Source: Pandoraea terrae
Lineage (GTDB): Bacteria; Pseudomonadota; Gammaproteobacteria; Burkholderiales; Burkholderiaceae
NCBI RefSeq assembly: GCF_902459695.1
Contig: NZ_CABPRZ010000002.1
Coordinates: 186,001 to 250,000, forward strand
Direction of reading: 5' to 3'
Length of the DNA stretch: 64,000 bases
The notes under the pieces are model-generated. The model saw nothing but the letters and a program-made list of their open reading frames with translations. It was not told where the DNA came from and did not search any database. Positions 7,149 through 16,030 of the stretch are shown here, one piece after another (the first letter of the stretch is position 1; each line of letters starts with the position of its first letter). The position numbers and the translations under genes are program-made.

Positions 7149-8471
7149 TTACCGCAATGCCTTGACCGCCGCCGGCGTGACATTGGCCGGCTGACCACCC
7201 CAGGCCACGCGCAGATAGTTGGTCAGTTGCGCCAGTTCGGCATCGTTCAGGCGCTTGTCGAAACCCGGCATATCCTGCATTCGCTCGAGCCCCGGAAAAT
7301 CCTGCGCCTCGATGCCTTCGAGCATCGCCACGATGAGGTTGCGCGGATCGCCCTGGCGGACCGTCGAGTTGCCCAGCATCGCCACGGCCACATGCGGTTT
7401 GCCTGTCCCGTCCGCGCTGTGACATCCGGCGCATACCGCGAGATAAAGATTGCGCCCCGCCGTCAATGACCCCGTATCGCCGGGCGGCGGCAACGCGTGG
7501 GCCGCCGGCGGCTGGTCGCCGAGCAAGTAGATCGTCATCGCGCGAAGATCGTCGCGCGTCAGGTACTGTGTGCTCAGATGCACCACCGGATACATCTCGC
7601 CGAATGCCGAGCCCTGCGGGGCAATCCCCGTGGCAAACAACGTCTGCAAATCCTTTCCGGTCCAGCCCCGGGCCGCCAGGCCCGCAGGCGTGATATCCGG
7701 CGCTGCGACACGCCCCAACGCCGCACCGCCCAACGCTTTCGCGCCGTCGAGCTGGCCGAAGGTTCCGCGCGGCGTGTGGCACTCGGCGCAATGACCGAGC
7801 GCGTTGCTCAGATAGCGTCCGCGCTGCCAGTCGGCCGACTGTCCCTTCGAGGCATCCGGCAGCGTGTCCTTCACGAAGATCATGTTCCAGAAACGCATTC
7901 CGAAACGGAGGTTATACGGGAACGACAGTTCGGGGGTGCGATTGGCGACGGCCGCCGGCTTGATCGACATCAGGTAAGCGTAAATGGCGTCGCTGTCGGC
8001 CCGTGAGACTTGACGGTATGACGTGTACGGCATCGCGGGATACAGCGGCTTGTCGGGGCTGATGCCGTCGTGAAGCGCCTTGTAGAACTCGTCCGCGCTC
8101 CATTTGCCGATGCCGTGCGACGGATCGGGGGTGATATTCGTGCCATAGAAGGTGCCGAACGGCGATTTCAACGCCACGCCGCCGGCAAACGGCGCGCCGT
8201 CGGCGCTCGTGTGGCAAGCCGCGCAATCGGCGGCTCGGGCCAGGTAGCGGCCTCGCGCGATGACCTCGGCCGATGCGTGCGGCCGGGGCGCGGCTGCGCT
8301 GGCAGGCGTGCCGGGCACGCTCGACGCAGCCTCGGGCGACGTCGCGGCGACGGCCGCGGGCATCATCGCCGACGAGGACGAGGACCTGTCGCCGCAAGCG
8401 GCCAGCAGCACGGCCGTCAATGCCGCAGCCAGCGCGGCGCCGCACGGGGTGCGCAACGGAAAGTGGCTCAT
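7149..8471 (-). CDS. Triheme c-type cytochrome lipoprotein of a molybdenum hydroxylase
   Basis: A 440-residue protein starting at 8471, inside the 3' end of the preceding gene (ATGA overlap). The N-terminus is a lipoprotein signal (AVLLAACGD). Three haem-c sites follow: CAACH near residue 88, CAECH near 235 and CAGCH near 355. This is the layout of the membrane-bound dehydrogenase cytochrome subunits that accompany alcohol/aldehyde or nicotinate-type molybdenum hydroxylases. It would carry electrons from the iron-sulfur subunit to quinone or a terminal oxidase. The last third lies in a putative third cytochrome domain ending with NYLRVAWGG. Confidence 0.88.
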   Translation of the reverse strand: MSHFPLRTPCGAALAAALTAVLLAACGDRSSSSSAMMPAAVAATSPEAASSVPGTPASAAAPRPHASAEVIARGRYLARAADCAACHTSADGAPFAGGVALKSPFGTFYGTNITPDPSHGIGKWSADEFYKALHDGISPDKPLYPAMPYTSYRQVSRADSDAIYAYLMSIKPAAVANRTPELSFPYNLRFGMRFWNMIFVKDTLPDASKGQSADWQRGRYLSNALGHCAECHTPRGTFGQLDGAKALGGAALGRVAAPDITPAGLAARGWTGKDLQTLFATGIAPQGSAFGEMYPVVHLSTQYLTRDDLRAMTIYLLGDQPPAAHALPPPGDTGSLTAGRNLYLAVCAGCHSADGTGKPHVAVAMLGNSTVRQGDPRNLIVAMLEGIEAQDFPGLERMQDMPGFDKRLNDAELAQLTNYLRVAWGGQPANVTPAAVKALR

Positions 8472-9100
8472 CGTCCGACATCCTTGACGAGTCCGGGCGT
8501 GCTCAATATCACGTCGCGCACCGCCTCGTAGTAACGCACATAGCCCGTGCAACGGCAGATGTGGTCGTTCAGCGCTTCGGTGATGGCGGCTTCGACCTGG
8601 TGCTTCGCCACCGGCTCACGTTTCAGACGCTCGATCAGCACCGTTGCCGCGTTGACGAAACCCGGCGTGCAGTAGCCGCACTGGAAACTGAAGTGTTCGA
8701 GAAATTTTTGCTGCACCGGCGTCAACGCCGTCACCTTGCCGTCGGCATCGCGTGTGGCGTGCCCTTCGACAGTGCGGATTTTCTTCCCGTCAAAATAATT
8801 CGCGCCCGTGATGCAGGTGCGCACGGTCTCGCTGGTGCCGTCCGGTTTGTCATGAATGACCACGCATGCATGGCAGATGCCCTGCCCGCATCCGAGCCGG
8901 GATCCGGTCAGCCCGAGGTATTCGTGCAGGAAGTCGATCATCATCAAGCCGGCCGGTACTTCCATGGGCCCCACCGCGCGGCCGTTGACCGTGACGGTGA
9001 CCGGCAATGTCGTCCATGGCTTGCGTCCCGCATCCGGCGCAGGTGCCGCCGGGGCGGCAGCCGCCGACGCGGGATCCGGCGACTGCGAAGCGTCCGTCAT
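8468..9100 (-). CDS. [2Fe-2S] subunit of a xanthine-dehydrogenase-family molybdenum hydroxylase
   Basis: A 210-residue protein with a proline/alanine-rich 25-residue N-terminal extension. A plant-type ferredoxin domain follows (CGQGICHAC near 70-78, third region RTCITG), then the helical second cluster domain (FQCGYCTPGF and HICRCTGY). This is the small subunit of the isoquinoline 1-oxidoreductase/nicotinate dehydrogenase/aldehyde dehydrogenase class. It has no signal peptide of its own, so it would be exported folded with the Tat-tagged large subunit. ATGA overlaps at both ends show tight translational coupling within the three-gene operon. Confidence 0.92.
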   Translation of the reverse strand: MTDASQSPDPASAAAAPAAPAPDAGRKPWTTLPVTVTVNGRAVGPMEVPAGLMMIDFLHEYLGLTGSRLGCGQGICHACVVIHDKPDGTSETVRTCITGANYFDGKKIRTVEGHATRDADGKVTALTPVQQKFLEHFSFQCGYCTPGFVNAATVLIERLKREPVAKHQVEAAITEALNDHICRCTGYVRYYEAVRDVILSTPGLVKDVGR

Positions 9101-11928
9101 GCCAGCACCTCCTGGATTTTCTGCGGTGTGACCGGCAAATTGGTAAATCGGTGACCGGTCGCGTGTGCGATGCCGTTCACGATGGCGCCGACCACGGGAA
9201 TCATGACGACTTCGGCAATGCCCTTCGGCGGATCGGTTTCCGTCACCGGCGGCAAGACTTCGCCTGTTTGCGTCCAGACGGCGACGTCCGTGGCGCGCGG
9301 CAGCCGGTAACGGTTGAAATTCCAGGTACCGTTGCCGGGGCCATCCTCATAAAGCGGCAAATACTCATGCAGGGCATGGCCGATACCCATGGCGATGCCG
9401 CCCTGCAACTGCCCCGAGACGAGCTGCGGCGAAAGCTGCGTGCCGCATTCGACGATCGAATGGTGCGAGAGCAGTTCCACCTTGCCGCTGGCTTCGTGCA
9501 CCGACAGCTCGACGAGCGTGCCGATGGCGCTGTAATACGTCACGGCTGCATTGTTGCGTTGTACCGGCGGGATAAACACGCGCTTGCGGTCGAGCGTGCG
9601 GTAGGCCGCAGCTGGCGGCGCAGCGTCCTTCTGCGGATCCGCCGCGGGCCCGGCGCCATACCGCAGCGCCATGCCGTCGATCGGCAGACGCGCCATCGTG
9701 CCGCCCAGATCGAACTCCGCCTCGGCCCACTGCCAGCGATTGAAGACATGAACGATAGCCCCGGTCACGAGCCCGAGCGCATGCGCCGTCTTGACCAACT
9801 GTTCGAACGGCAGCGCTTCAAGCCCACCGGCCGACAACTTGCCGTCGACCCATCGCGCATCCTCGATACGGACCACGAGCGGTGCGGCTTGTCCGCCGCC
9901 CAGCCCCCGGCGCCAGATGGACAGCGCGGCCGGCCAAAGGCCCTGCGAGAACACGAGCCGCGCGGCCTCGCGCGTGCTGTGCGTGAAGTAGTAAGCGGAA
10001 TTGGTCGCGCTCGACGGCGAGGCATAGCCCGGCGACCAGCGTGGATTGGCCGACAGCTTGTCCTGCTCGGCCTGCGACATCAGGTAGGGATCGCCGCTCG
10101 TGACAATCGGCAATTCGGGCCAGTCGGTGACGGCCACGTGGACCTCCGTGGCCGGCCGGCCCAGCCACCTGGCGACCGCCACGGCCTGCGACGTCGATAC
10201 GCCCGTGCCGATTTCAGCGGCGGTGTGATGCAGGCGAATCCTGCCGTCGGCGTCGATCTCCACCTTGGCGAACGAGGTTTCCGCCCCCGTGCCGAAATCC
10301 TTCTGGACGCAGGCAAACCCCACACCGTAGCGCTTGCCGGGGTTGGCCGCCTCGAACGCGGCCTTCTTTTTCGCGCGATCTGTCCACAACGGGTGGCCTT
10401 TCGCCTTCTGCAAGACCTCATCCACACGGATCGCACCGGCCGGGATCGCGCCCTGCGTGTTCTTCATGCCGGAGCGAAGCGCATTCTTCAAACGGAAGTC
10501 GATCGGGTCGAGGCCAAGTTTTTCGGCCAGTTCGTCGATCATCATTTCCGTGGCCGCCATGCTCTGCAGCGTGCCGTAGCCGCGCGCGGAGCCGGCATCG
10601 ATGGCGCGCGAGGCGATGGCCACCGACGCGAGATCGCTGCGCGGAAAGTAATAGATCGATTGTGCGGCGGTCGCGCCGACCATCGCCACCGACGGCGAGA
10701 AGTTCATGCGGCCGCCGCCATTGGCCTCCATGTCGGCCTGAAACGTTTGCAGCAACGCGGATTTACGGTCCACGGCAATGCGGTAGCGCATTTTGAACGC
10801 ATGCCGCTTGAGCGAGGTCTGGAACTGCTCGTACCGGTCGTTCGCGAGCCGGACCGGCTTTCCGTCACCGTACATGGCCGCCACGAGTCCATAGAACGGC
10901 ATGTTGTAGTGGTCCTTGGAACCGTAACCGACGGTGTAGCACGGGTGCAGGATCAGATGCCTGACCGGCAATTTGCCCTTGGCCACCATGCCGGCTGCGC
11001 TCTCGGCCACTTCGTTCGGCGATTGCGTCGGCACGACCAGGTGCAGGGTCTGGGTGGCGGCGTCATACCAGCCGTTCGCATTGTCCGGCTCGAGCGCGGC
11101 GGTGTCGATCGACTGCGTCTGATACTCCCTCTCCATCACGAGCCAATCGTCGGGCGGATGGGCCAGCGCCTGCTCGATCTGTGCCGCGTGATACATGCCC
11201 TGTGCATCGAGCTTGCCGTGCTCCTGGCCGTCGGGCCACACCGGCTGATGCTTGCGCATCATGCTCGGGAAGATGGGAGCGTCCTTGAGACTGGAGAACA
11301 CATCGTCGTCGTAGGGCGTTTGGCCACCGACCCGGACAAAACGGAACGTGCCCCACGGATCGCGCTCGAGCGGGCCGGTCGCGTCACCGTAGCGGATGAT
11401 CTCGTCGTGGAACTTGAGCTTGTCCTTCGCGAAACGAAAGCGTGCGAAGTCGTGATAGATGAGGATGGCGACCGCGTGACCGAGATACGCCGGCGTCTTG
11501 CCGGACGGCAGCAGCATGTCGTCGCCGTAGAACGCCGGAAAAACCAGGCCGTCGCGCGCCAGATCGGTGGCGGTCACCACCCGGTCGGGTTTGAGATCGT
11601 CACCCAGCAGGGCAAGGTCGAAACCCTCGTAGGTACGGTCGGCTTGTGTCGTACGCAGCACAAACGCATGCGACTGCGTCTTCGGCCAATTCGGCATGTC
11701 GGCTGCGCGCACGTCGCGGGCGAAGATCTTCGCGCCCGTAACCTTGGCCGTGCCGTCGATTCGGAATTTCGCCTGCCCGGTCGCGGCATCCCACGGCACG
11801 GGGGTGAGATTGTTCTCTTCAAACAAGGCCGCAAAGGCGCGGCTGCCGATCGGCGCGATGTAGACCGATACCCCCGCGACGACACTGACCTTCAGGAAAC
11901 TGCGACGCGACAGGCCGGGCGGCTGCAT
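9097..11928 (-). CDS. Molybdopterin-binding large subunit of a xanthine-dehydrogenase-family hydroxylase, Tat-exported
   Basis: A 943-residue protein starting with a twin-arginine signal (LSRRSFLKVSVVAGVSVYIA). The aldehyde oxidase/xanthine dehydrogenase a/b-hammerhead and molybdopterin-binding domains follow. The family-type GGRMNFSPSV and RGYGTLQSMAATEMMIDELA stretches are visible in the middle, and QLQGGIAMGIGHALHEY near the C-terminus. It is first in a leftward operon with the [2Fe-2S] and cytochrome c subunits. The periplasmic assembly probably oxidises an aldehyde or N-heterocycle with water as oxygen donor, but I cannot name the substrate. Its length is larger than soluble XdhB and normal for the isoquinoline 1-oxidoreductase beta class. 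Confidence 0.88.
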   Translation of the reverse strand: MQPPGLSRRSFLKVSVVAGVSVYIAPIGSRAFAALFEENNLTPVPWDAATGQAKFRIDGTAKVTGAKIFARDVRAADMPNWPKTQSHAFVLRTTQADRTYEGFDLALLGDDLKPDRVVTATDLARDGLVFPAFYGDDMLLPSGKTPAYLGHAVAILIYHDFARFRFAKDKLKFHDEIIRYGDATGPLERDPWGTFRFVRVGGQTPYDDDVFSSLKDAPIFPSMMRKHQPVWPDGQEHGKLDAQGMYHAAQIEQALAHPPDDWLVMEREYQTQSIDTAALEPDNANGWYDAATQTLHLVVPTQSPNEVAESAAGMVAKGKLPVRHLILHPCYTVGYGSKDHYNMPFYGLVAAMYGDGKPVRLANDRYEQFQTSLKRHAFKMRYRIAVDRKSALLQTFQADMEANGGGRMNFSPSVAMVGATAAQSIYYFPRSDLASVAIASRAIDAGSARGYGTLQSMAATEMMIDELAEKLGLDPIDFRLKNALRSGMKNTQGAIPAGAIRVDEVLQKAKGHPLWTDRAKKKAAFEAANPGKRYGVGFACVQKDFGTGAETSFAKVEIDADGRIRLHHTAAEIGTGVSTSQAVAVARWLGRPATEVHVAVTDWPELPIVTSGDPYLMSQAEQDKLSANPRWSPGYASPSSATNSAYYFTHSTREAARLVFSQGLWPAALSIWRRGLGGGQAAPLVVRIEDARWVDGKLSAGGLEALPFEQLVKTAHALGLVTGAIVHVFNRWQWAEAEFDLGGTMARLPIDGMALRYGAGPAADPQKDAAPPAAAYRTLDRKRVFIPPVQRNNAAVTYYSAIGTLVELSVHEASGKVELLSHHSIVECGTQLSPQLVSGQLQGGIAMGIGHALHEYLPLYEDGPGNGTWNFNRYRLPRATDVAVWTQTGEVLPPVTETDPPKGIAEVVMIPVVGAIVNGIAHATGHRFTNLPVTPQKIQEVLA

Positions 11929-12083
11929 GAACGTCTCCTTCGGCTGCCGACTGCCCGGGTATCAATGCAGTGCACTACAGCCGGGGGGCGGCGCAGGCGT
12001 CCACGCGATTCGCGCGAACATCGATGCCAAGGCTACACGGCGGTTTCGGGAATTGCAAGGCGCGCGGATCCGCGCCACGGAGA

Positions 12084-12118
12084 AAGCGGCGGACCGCCGA
12101 ACATGCGGTCCGCCGCTT
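12084..12118 (-). terminator. Perfect 14-bp hairpin terminating the COG4705 gene
   Basis: AAGCGGCGGACCGC (12084-12097) pairs perfectly with 12105-12118 around a 7-base loop. Read on the minus strand it ends in CTTTCTCC, 26 bases after the stop of the leftward membrane-protein gene. Confidence 0.7.
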
Positions 12119-12143
12119 GCGCGCCGGGCACGATCCCCGGGGA

Positions 12144-12914
12144 TCAGTGCCCTGATGAGCGCGCGGCCTTCAGCGGGAACAGCAGGGCCACGGCGACCAT
12201 CATCGACACCAGCGCGGCCGAGGCGCCATAGCGGCTCAGTTCGAGTCCACCGTGGGCGATCGGCTTGTCAAGGAAGTCCCCGACGACCGCGCCAAGCGGA
12301 CGGGTCAGGATGAAGGCGGCCCAGAACAGCAGCGTGCGCGAAACGTTCGTCCGGTAATAGGCGATCGCGAGCAACGCCAGCAATCCGCCGAACAGCACGG
12401 CCGCACCGAGGTAGCCGAAACCCGCCGTATCCGCGGTCCAGTCGCCGAGTGCCGTGCCAAGCGTCTGGGAGAACATGATCGTCACCCAGTAGAAGACCTC
12501 GGCTTTCGGCTCGCTGATCGAGCGAACCGATACGGAACCCATTGCGCAATACCAGATGGCGAGCGAGACCAGCACGAGCGCCAGGAGTATCGTGGATCCG
12601 CCGGCGTAACCGATGCCCAACGAGCGGTCGGCAAAGTCCGCCAGCGTTGTGCCGACGGTCGTCGTGGCGACGATCGTGGTCCAGTAGATCACCGGATGAA
12701 ACCGCTTCGCGGAAATCTGGGCGCCGACGGCGATCGCGAAGAGCACCGCGAAGATGGCCGTGCTCGCCAGATATCCGAGGTTCAGGGACATGGACAGCGC
12801 GTCGCCGGCGGTCTCGCCCAGCGTGGTGGCAGCCACCTTGATCGCCCAGAAGACCAGGGTCAGTTCCGGGACTTTGATCGGCGATGATTTGGATAACGAG
12901 GATAACTGGGTCAT
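12144..12914 (-). CDS. COG4705-family multi-pass membrane protein with four internal repeats
   Basis: A 256-residue, strongly hydrophobic protein. A recurring TxLGxxxGD-type signature appears four times at roughly even spacing: ATTLGETAGD, TTTVGTTLADF, SQTLGTALGDW and TRPLGAVVGDF. This suggests a duplicated two-helix unit. It matches uncharacterised membrane-anchored proteins of COG4705. The ATG has AAGGAG upstream. It is divergent from an OmpR-type two-component system, and both genes face direct-repeat boxes in the shared gap, so the system probably controls it. Conserved Thr/Gly/Asp in membrane segments could line a transport path. That function is inference. Confidence 0.75.
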   Translation of the reverse strand: MTQLSSLSKSSPIKVPELTLVFWAIKVAATTLGETAGDALSMSLNLGYLASTAIFAVLFAIAVGAQISAKRFHPVIYWTTIVATTTVGTTLADFADRSLGIGYAGGSTILLALVLVSLAIWYCAMGSVSVRSISEPKAEVFYWVTIMFSQTLGTALGDWTADTAGFGYLGAAVLFGGLLALLAIAYYRTNVSRTLLFWAAFILTRPLGAVVGDFLDKPIAHGGLELSRYGASAALVSMMVAVALLFPLKAARSSGH

Positions 12915-13029
12915 GTGTTGACTCCTTGGCGTTGCGATTCAAGTAACATCGTGTGCGCCCGCCGTAGAAATGGGGCAATGCAGTGACAAGGGAACGGGCA
13001 AGTCGCAGTGCGGATTCTGGATGTGCCGA

Positions 13030-13091
13030 ATTAGGTCAGAATTAGCGTGTCGCACCCGAATCGCCTCGCGCGCCCCTAACTTTTCCCTAAT
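13030..13091. promoter_or_regulatory. Paired hexamer direct repeats, PmrA/QseB-like operators
   Basis: On the + strand CCTAAC-N5-CCTAAT spans 13075-13091, 48 bases before the response-regulator GTG. On the minus strand GCTAAT-N5-CCTAAT spans 13030-13046, facing the divergent membrane-protein gene. The 11-base repeat period is typical of OmpR-family regulators, and the pattern resembles the cTTAAt-N5-cTTAAt box of PmrA/QseB. This suggests autoregulation plus control of the COG4705 gene. Confidence 0.65.
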
Positions 13092-13139
13092 GATTCTGGT
13101 TTACTGTTGCAAAATGCCCTGTATACACGAGGAATTTGC

Positions 13140-13799
13140 GTGAGAGTCCTGCTGGTGGAAGACGACGCGATGATCGGCGAGGCGCTGATGCAAGCGCTCA
13201 AGGATGCCGCGTATGCGGCGGATTGGTGCCGCGACGGCGCGGCCGCGATCACGGCGGTGACCACGCATGCCTACGATATCGTGCTGCTCGATCTCGGCCT
13301 GCCCGATCGCGACGGTCTGGATGTCCTGAAAGCCCATCGCGCGGCAGGCCGGCGCGAGCCGATCATTGTCGTGACGGCACGCGACGCGGTCGAAGACCTG
13401 ATCGGCAGTCTCGATCTGGGCGCCGACGACTTTGTCGTCAAACCGTTCGAGGTCGGTGAGCTGCTGGCCCGCATGCGCGCGGTGATCCGCCGGCATGCCG
13501 GCGTGGCCGTGCCGGTGCTCTCGAACGGACGCCTGAGTCTGGACCCTGCCACACATGAGGCCAGGTACGGCGACGTGACCTGTCTGCTATCCGCCAGGGA
13601 ATATGCCCTGCTGCACGCGCTCTTGCTGCGCCCTGGCGCCATCCTGTCGCGCGACGCCCTGGAACATCAGCTGTACGGCTGGGGGGAAGAAATCGAAAGC
13701 AACGCCATCGATTTCCTGATCCATTCCGTACGCAAGAAACTCGGCGCGGACGTCATCCGCAACATTCGCGGCGCGGGGTGGCTGGTGCCGAAAGCATGA
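13140..13799 (+). CDS. OmpR/QseB-type response regulator
   Basis: A 219-residue protein starting at GTG 13140, with GAGG 8 bases upstream. The receiver domain has the acidic pair EDD (residues 7-9), the phosphoacceptor Asp in YDIVLLDLGLPDRDG, and Lys in DDFVVKPFEVGEL. The C-terminal winged helix contains SAREYALLHALLLRPGAILS and RNIRGAGWLVP. It resembles QseB/PmrA/TctD regulators. Its stop overlaps the kinase start (ATGA). Repeats upstream suggest autoregulation and control of the divergent membrane protein. The gap between the divergent genes is 225 bases and otherwise without features. Confidence 0.9.
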   Translation: MRVLLVEDDAMIGEALMQALKDAAYAADWCRDGAAAITAVTTHAYDIVLLDLGLPDRDGLDVLKAHRAAGRREPIIVVTARDAVEDLIGSLDLGADDFVVKPFEVGELLARMRAVIRRHAGVAVPVLSNGRLSLDPATHEARYGDVTCLLSAREYALLHALLLRPGAILSRDALEHQLYGWGEEIESNAIDFLIHSVRKKLGADVIRNIRGAGWLVPKA

Positions 13800-15109
13800 C
13801 GCGCTCACTCCAGTCCCGCCTGATCGTCGTGCTGTCGAGTTGCGTGGTCGTGCTCGGCATCGTCGCGGGCTACGTCTCGTACGAATTTGCGTTTCGCGAC
13901 GCGTATCGATTTCAGGACGACCAATTGATCCAGGTTGCGGCCCTGGTCGACACGCACAACCTGGCAACGATCGACAGCGAAGTCCGCAGCATGCCGATCC
14001 ACGATTTCGACTACCGCCTGACGGTGCAGCCGCTCGGCGGCGTTTTCCCGAAAACGCTCAGTGACGGATTCAACACGCTCGAAGCCAACGGGCACACCTG
14101 GCGTGCGTACGTGCGCACGCTCGATGACGGGCGGGTACGCATTGCCGTAGGCCAGCCGACCGAAGGCCGCAACGAAATTGCCCGGAACAGCGGGTTTCGC
14201 ACCGCGCTGCCGTTCTTTGCGATAATTCCCCTGCTGATTCTTCTGATTGCGGTCACCGTTCGGCGAACATGGCACCCCGTGACAGTCCTTTCAGCCGGTA
14301 TCGACGCGCGCAGCGACACCGACCTGCGGCCCATCGAAACCAAAATCGCGCCGCCCGAGATCGCGCCGTTCATCATCTCCATCAATCGCCTGCTCGCCCG
14401 GCTCGACGTTGCGTTGACCGAACAGCGGCGTTTCGTGGCGGACGCCGCGCATGAGTTGCGCTCGCCGATTACGGCGCTGGTGATCCAGGCCGAGAATCTC
14501 GACCACCGGGCGCTCGACGAGGAAACCCGCACCCGGCTGGACAAACTCAAGGCGGGCCTGAAGCGCACCCGCGAATTGCTGGAGCAATTGCTGACGCTGG
14601 CCCGGATCCAGAGCGCGCAACCGATATCGATCGGCCCGGTGGCCCTGCGGCAGGCGGTGCACGTTGCGCTGGAGGATGCCTATCCGCTGGCCGACCAGAA
14701 ATCCATCATGCTGGATGTGGACGACCTTGCGCCGGCGATGCTCGTCGACGCGTCGCGGGCAGACATTGCGACCGTGTTGCGCAATCTTGTCGACAATGCC
14801 GTGCGCTATACGCCGCGCAATGGCAACGTCACGATCCGGCTGGCAAAATCTGCCGGCATGGCGGTCATCGACGTCATCGACACGGGGCCGGGGATTCCGG
14901 CCGCACAACGCGCCCATGTCTTCGACGCGTTCTACCGCGGCCACGGAAACCGCGAAGAAGGCACCGGACTGGGCCTCGCGATCGTGCGCGCCACCATCGA
15001 TCGCCTGGGCGGCACCATCGAACTTGGCGATGACCGGCCTGCCGAGCCCCACGGCCTGCACGTGCATGTCACGCTCCCCCTCCATCGCGCGTCCGGCATG
15101 GCCACCTGA
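13796..15109 (+). CDS. Sensor histidine kinase (QseC/PmrB-like)
   Basis: A 437-residue membrane kinase. TM1 is at about residues 8-28, followed by a periplasmic region of about 130 residues and TM2 near FAIIPLLILLIAVTV. The HisKA phosphoacceptor is in FVADAAHELRSPITALVIQ. The HATPase domain has DNAVRYTPRNGN (N box), DTGPGIPAAQ (G1) and EEGTGLGLAIV (G2). The N-terminal sensor matches the two-component sensor kinase N-terminal domain of TctE/QseC proteins. It overlaps the response-regulator stop by four bases and forms the cognate pair. The signal is unknown. Confidence 0.9.
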   Translation: MTRSLQSRLIVVLSSCVVVLGIVAGYVSYEFAFRDAYRFQDDQLIQVAALVDTHNLATIDSEVRSMPIHDFDYRLTVQPLGGVFPKTLSDGFNTLEANGHTWRAYVRTLDDGRVRIAVGQPTEGRNEIARNSGFRTALPFFAIIPLLILLIAVTVRRTWHPVTVLSAGIDARSDTDLRPIETKIAPPEIAPFIISINRLLARLDVALTEQRRFVADAAHELRSPITALVIQAENLDHRALDEETRTRLDKLKAGLKRTRELLEQLLTLARIQSAQPISIGPVALRQAVHVALEDAYPLADQKSIMLDVDDLAPAMLVDASRADIATVLRNLVDNAVRYTPRNGNVTIRLAKSAGMAVIDVIDTGPGIPAAQRAHVFDAFYRGHGNREEGTGLGLAIVRATIDRLGGTIELGDDRPAEPHGLHVHVTLPLHRASGMAT

Positions 15110-15219
15110 GGGATCTTCCCGCGATACGGCGGTATACTGGGCTGCCATTCGCCCCCTTTCCCCCGCTGTCCTCGCGGCCCCCTCTTCGTTATCCTGATTC
15201 CGATTCGGACCCCTTGAGA

Positions 15220-15975
15220 ATGCCCCAGACCCTTGCCATTCTGACCGGCGCCTCGCGCGGTCTCGGCGCTGCATTGGCGCGCGGCCTGCTGCAGCCAGGC
15301 ACCCATCTGATTACGCTCGCGCGCCATGCCGACGCGGCGTTGACCGGCCCCGCGAACGCGAACGGCGTGACGCTCGAACAGATCGAAACCGACCTGTCCG
15401 ACCCGGCCGCGGCGTCAGCGGCCGCAGCACGCCTGTTCGCCGCCCTGCCCCGCGATGCCGCGCGTTTCCGGCTGATCAACAATGCCGGGACGGTGAACCC
15501 GGTCGCCAACAGCGCCGATCTTGCCGACGCCGGCGCCATCGGTAGCGCGTTCACATTGAATGTCACGGCAGTCATGCTCCTGACGGCACATTTCCTGCGC
15601 GCCACGAATGGACTGTCCGCGGATCGCCGCATCGTCAACATTTCTTCAGGCGCCGGACGCAATCCCAATGCCGGCTGGAGCGTGTATTGCGCGACCAAGG
15701 CTGCGCTCGATATGTACACACGCGTCGTCAAACTGGAACACGAAGGAAGCGGTCTGCGCGTGGTGTCGCTGGCGCCAGGCGTCATCGACACCGACATGCA
15801 GGCCACGATCCGGTCGAGCGATCCGGGCAACTTCCCATCGCTGGAACGATTCCAGGCGCTGCATGCCACCGGCAAACTCGCATCGCCGGAAAACGTCGCC
15901 GCACGCATCCTGGCCTTGATGGAACGCGACGACTTCGGTCAAACCGAAATCGACGACATCCGGAACTACACCTGA
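15220..15975 (+). CDS. Short-chain dehydrogenase/reductase
   Basis: A 251-residue classical SDR. The cofactor motif TGASRGLG is at about residues 9-16, NNAG near 87, and the catalytic Ser/Tyr/Lys sit in NISSGAG and VYCATKAALDMY. An Arg at the second strand (ARHAD) is compatible with NADPH. Overall it resembles the sepiapterin reductase/benzil reductase (YueD) group. I chose ATG 15220 because the cofactor motif begins nine residues later. It stands alone, 110 bases after the kinase and before the MFS gene's regulatory region. Substrate is unknown. Confidence 0.85.
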   Translation: MPQTLAILTGASRGLGAALARGLLQPGTHLITLARHADAALTGPANANGVTLEQIETDLSDPAAASAAAARLFAALPRDAARFRLINNAGTVNPVANSADLADAGAIGSAFTLNVTAVMLLTAHFLRATNGLSADRRIVNISSGAGRNPNAGWSVYCATKAALDMYTRVVKLEHEGSGLRVVSLAPGVIDTDMQATIRSSDPGNFPSLERFQALHATGKLASPENVAARILALMERDDFGQTEIDDIRNYT

Positions 15976-16030
15976 GCGGACACCCTCAAACAAGCATTTA
16001 ATTGCATCTTCTGTTGCATGTTAACCCTAT

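Noticed and set aside
9007-12231. A very long open frame on the + strand opposite the molybdenum hydroxylase large subunit.
   Set aside because: It is an antisense shadow caused by high GC and biased third positions. It shows no recognisable domain, while the minus-strand reading gives a full Tat signal and family motifs.
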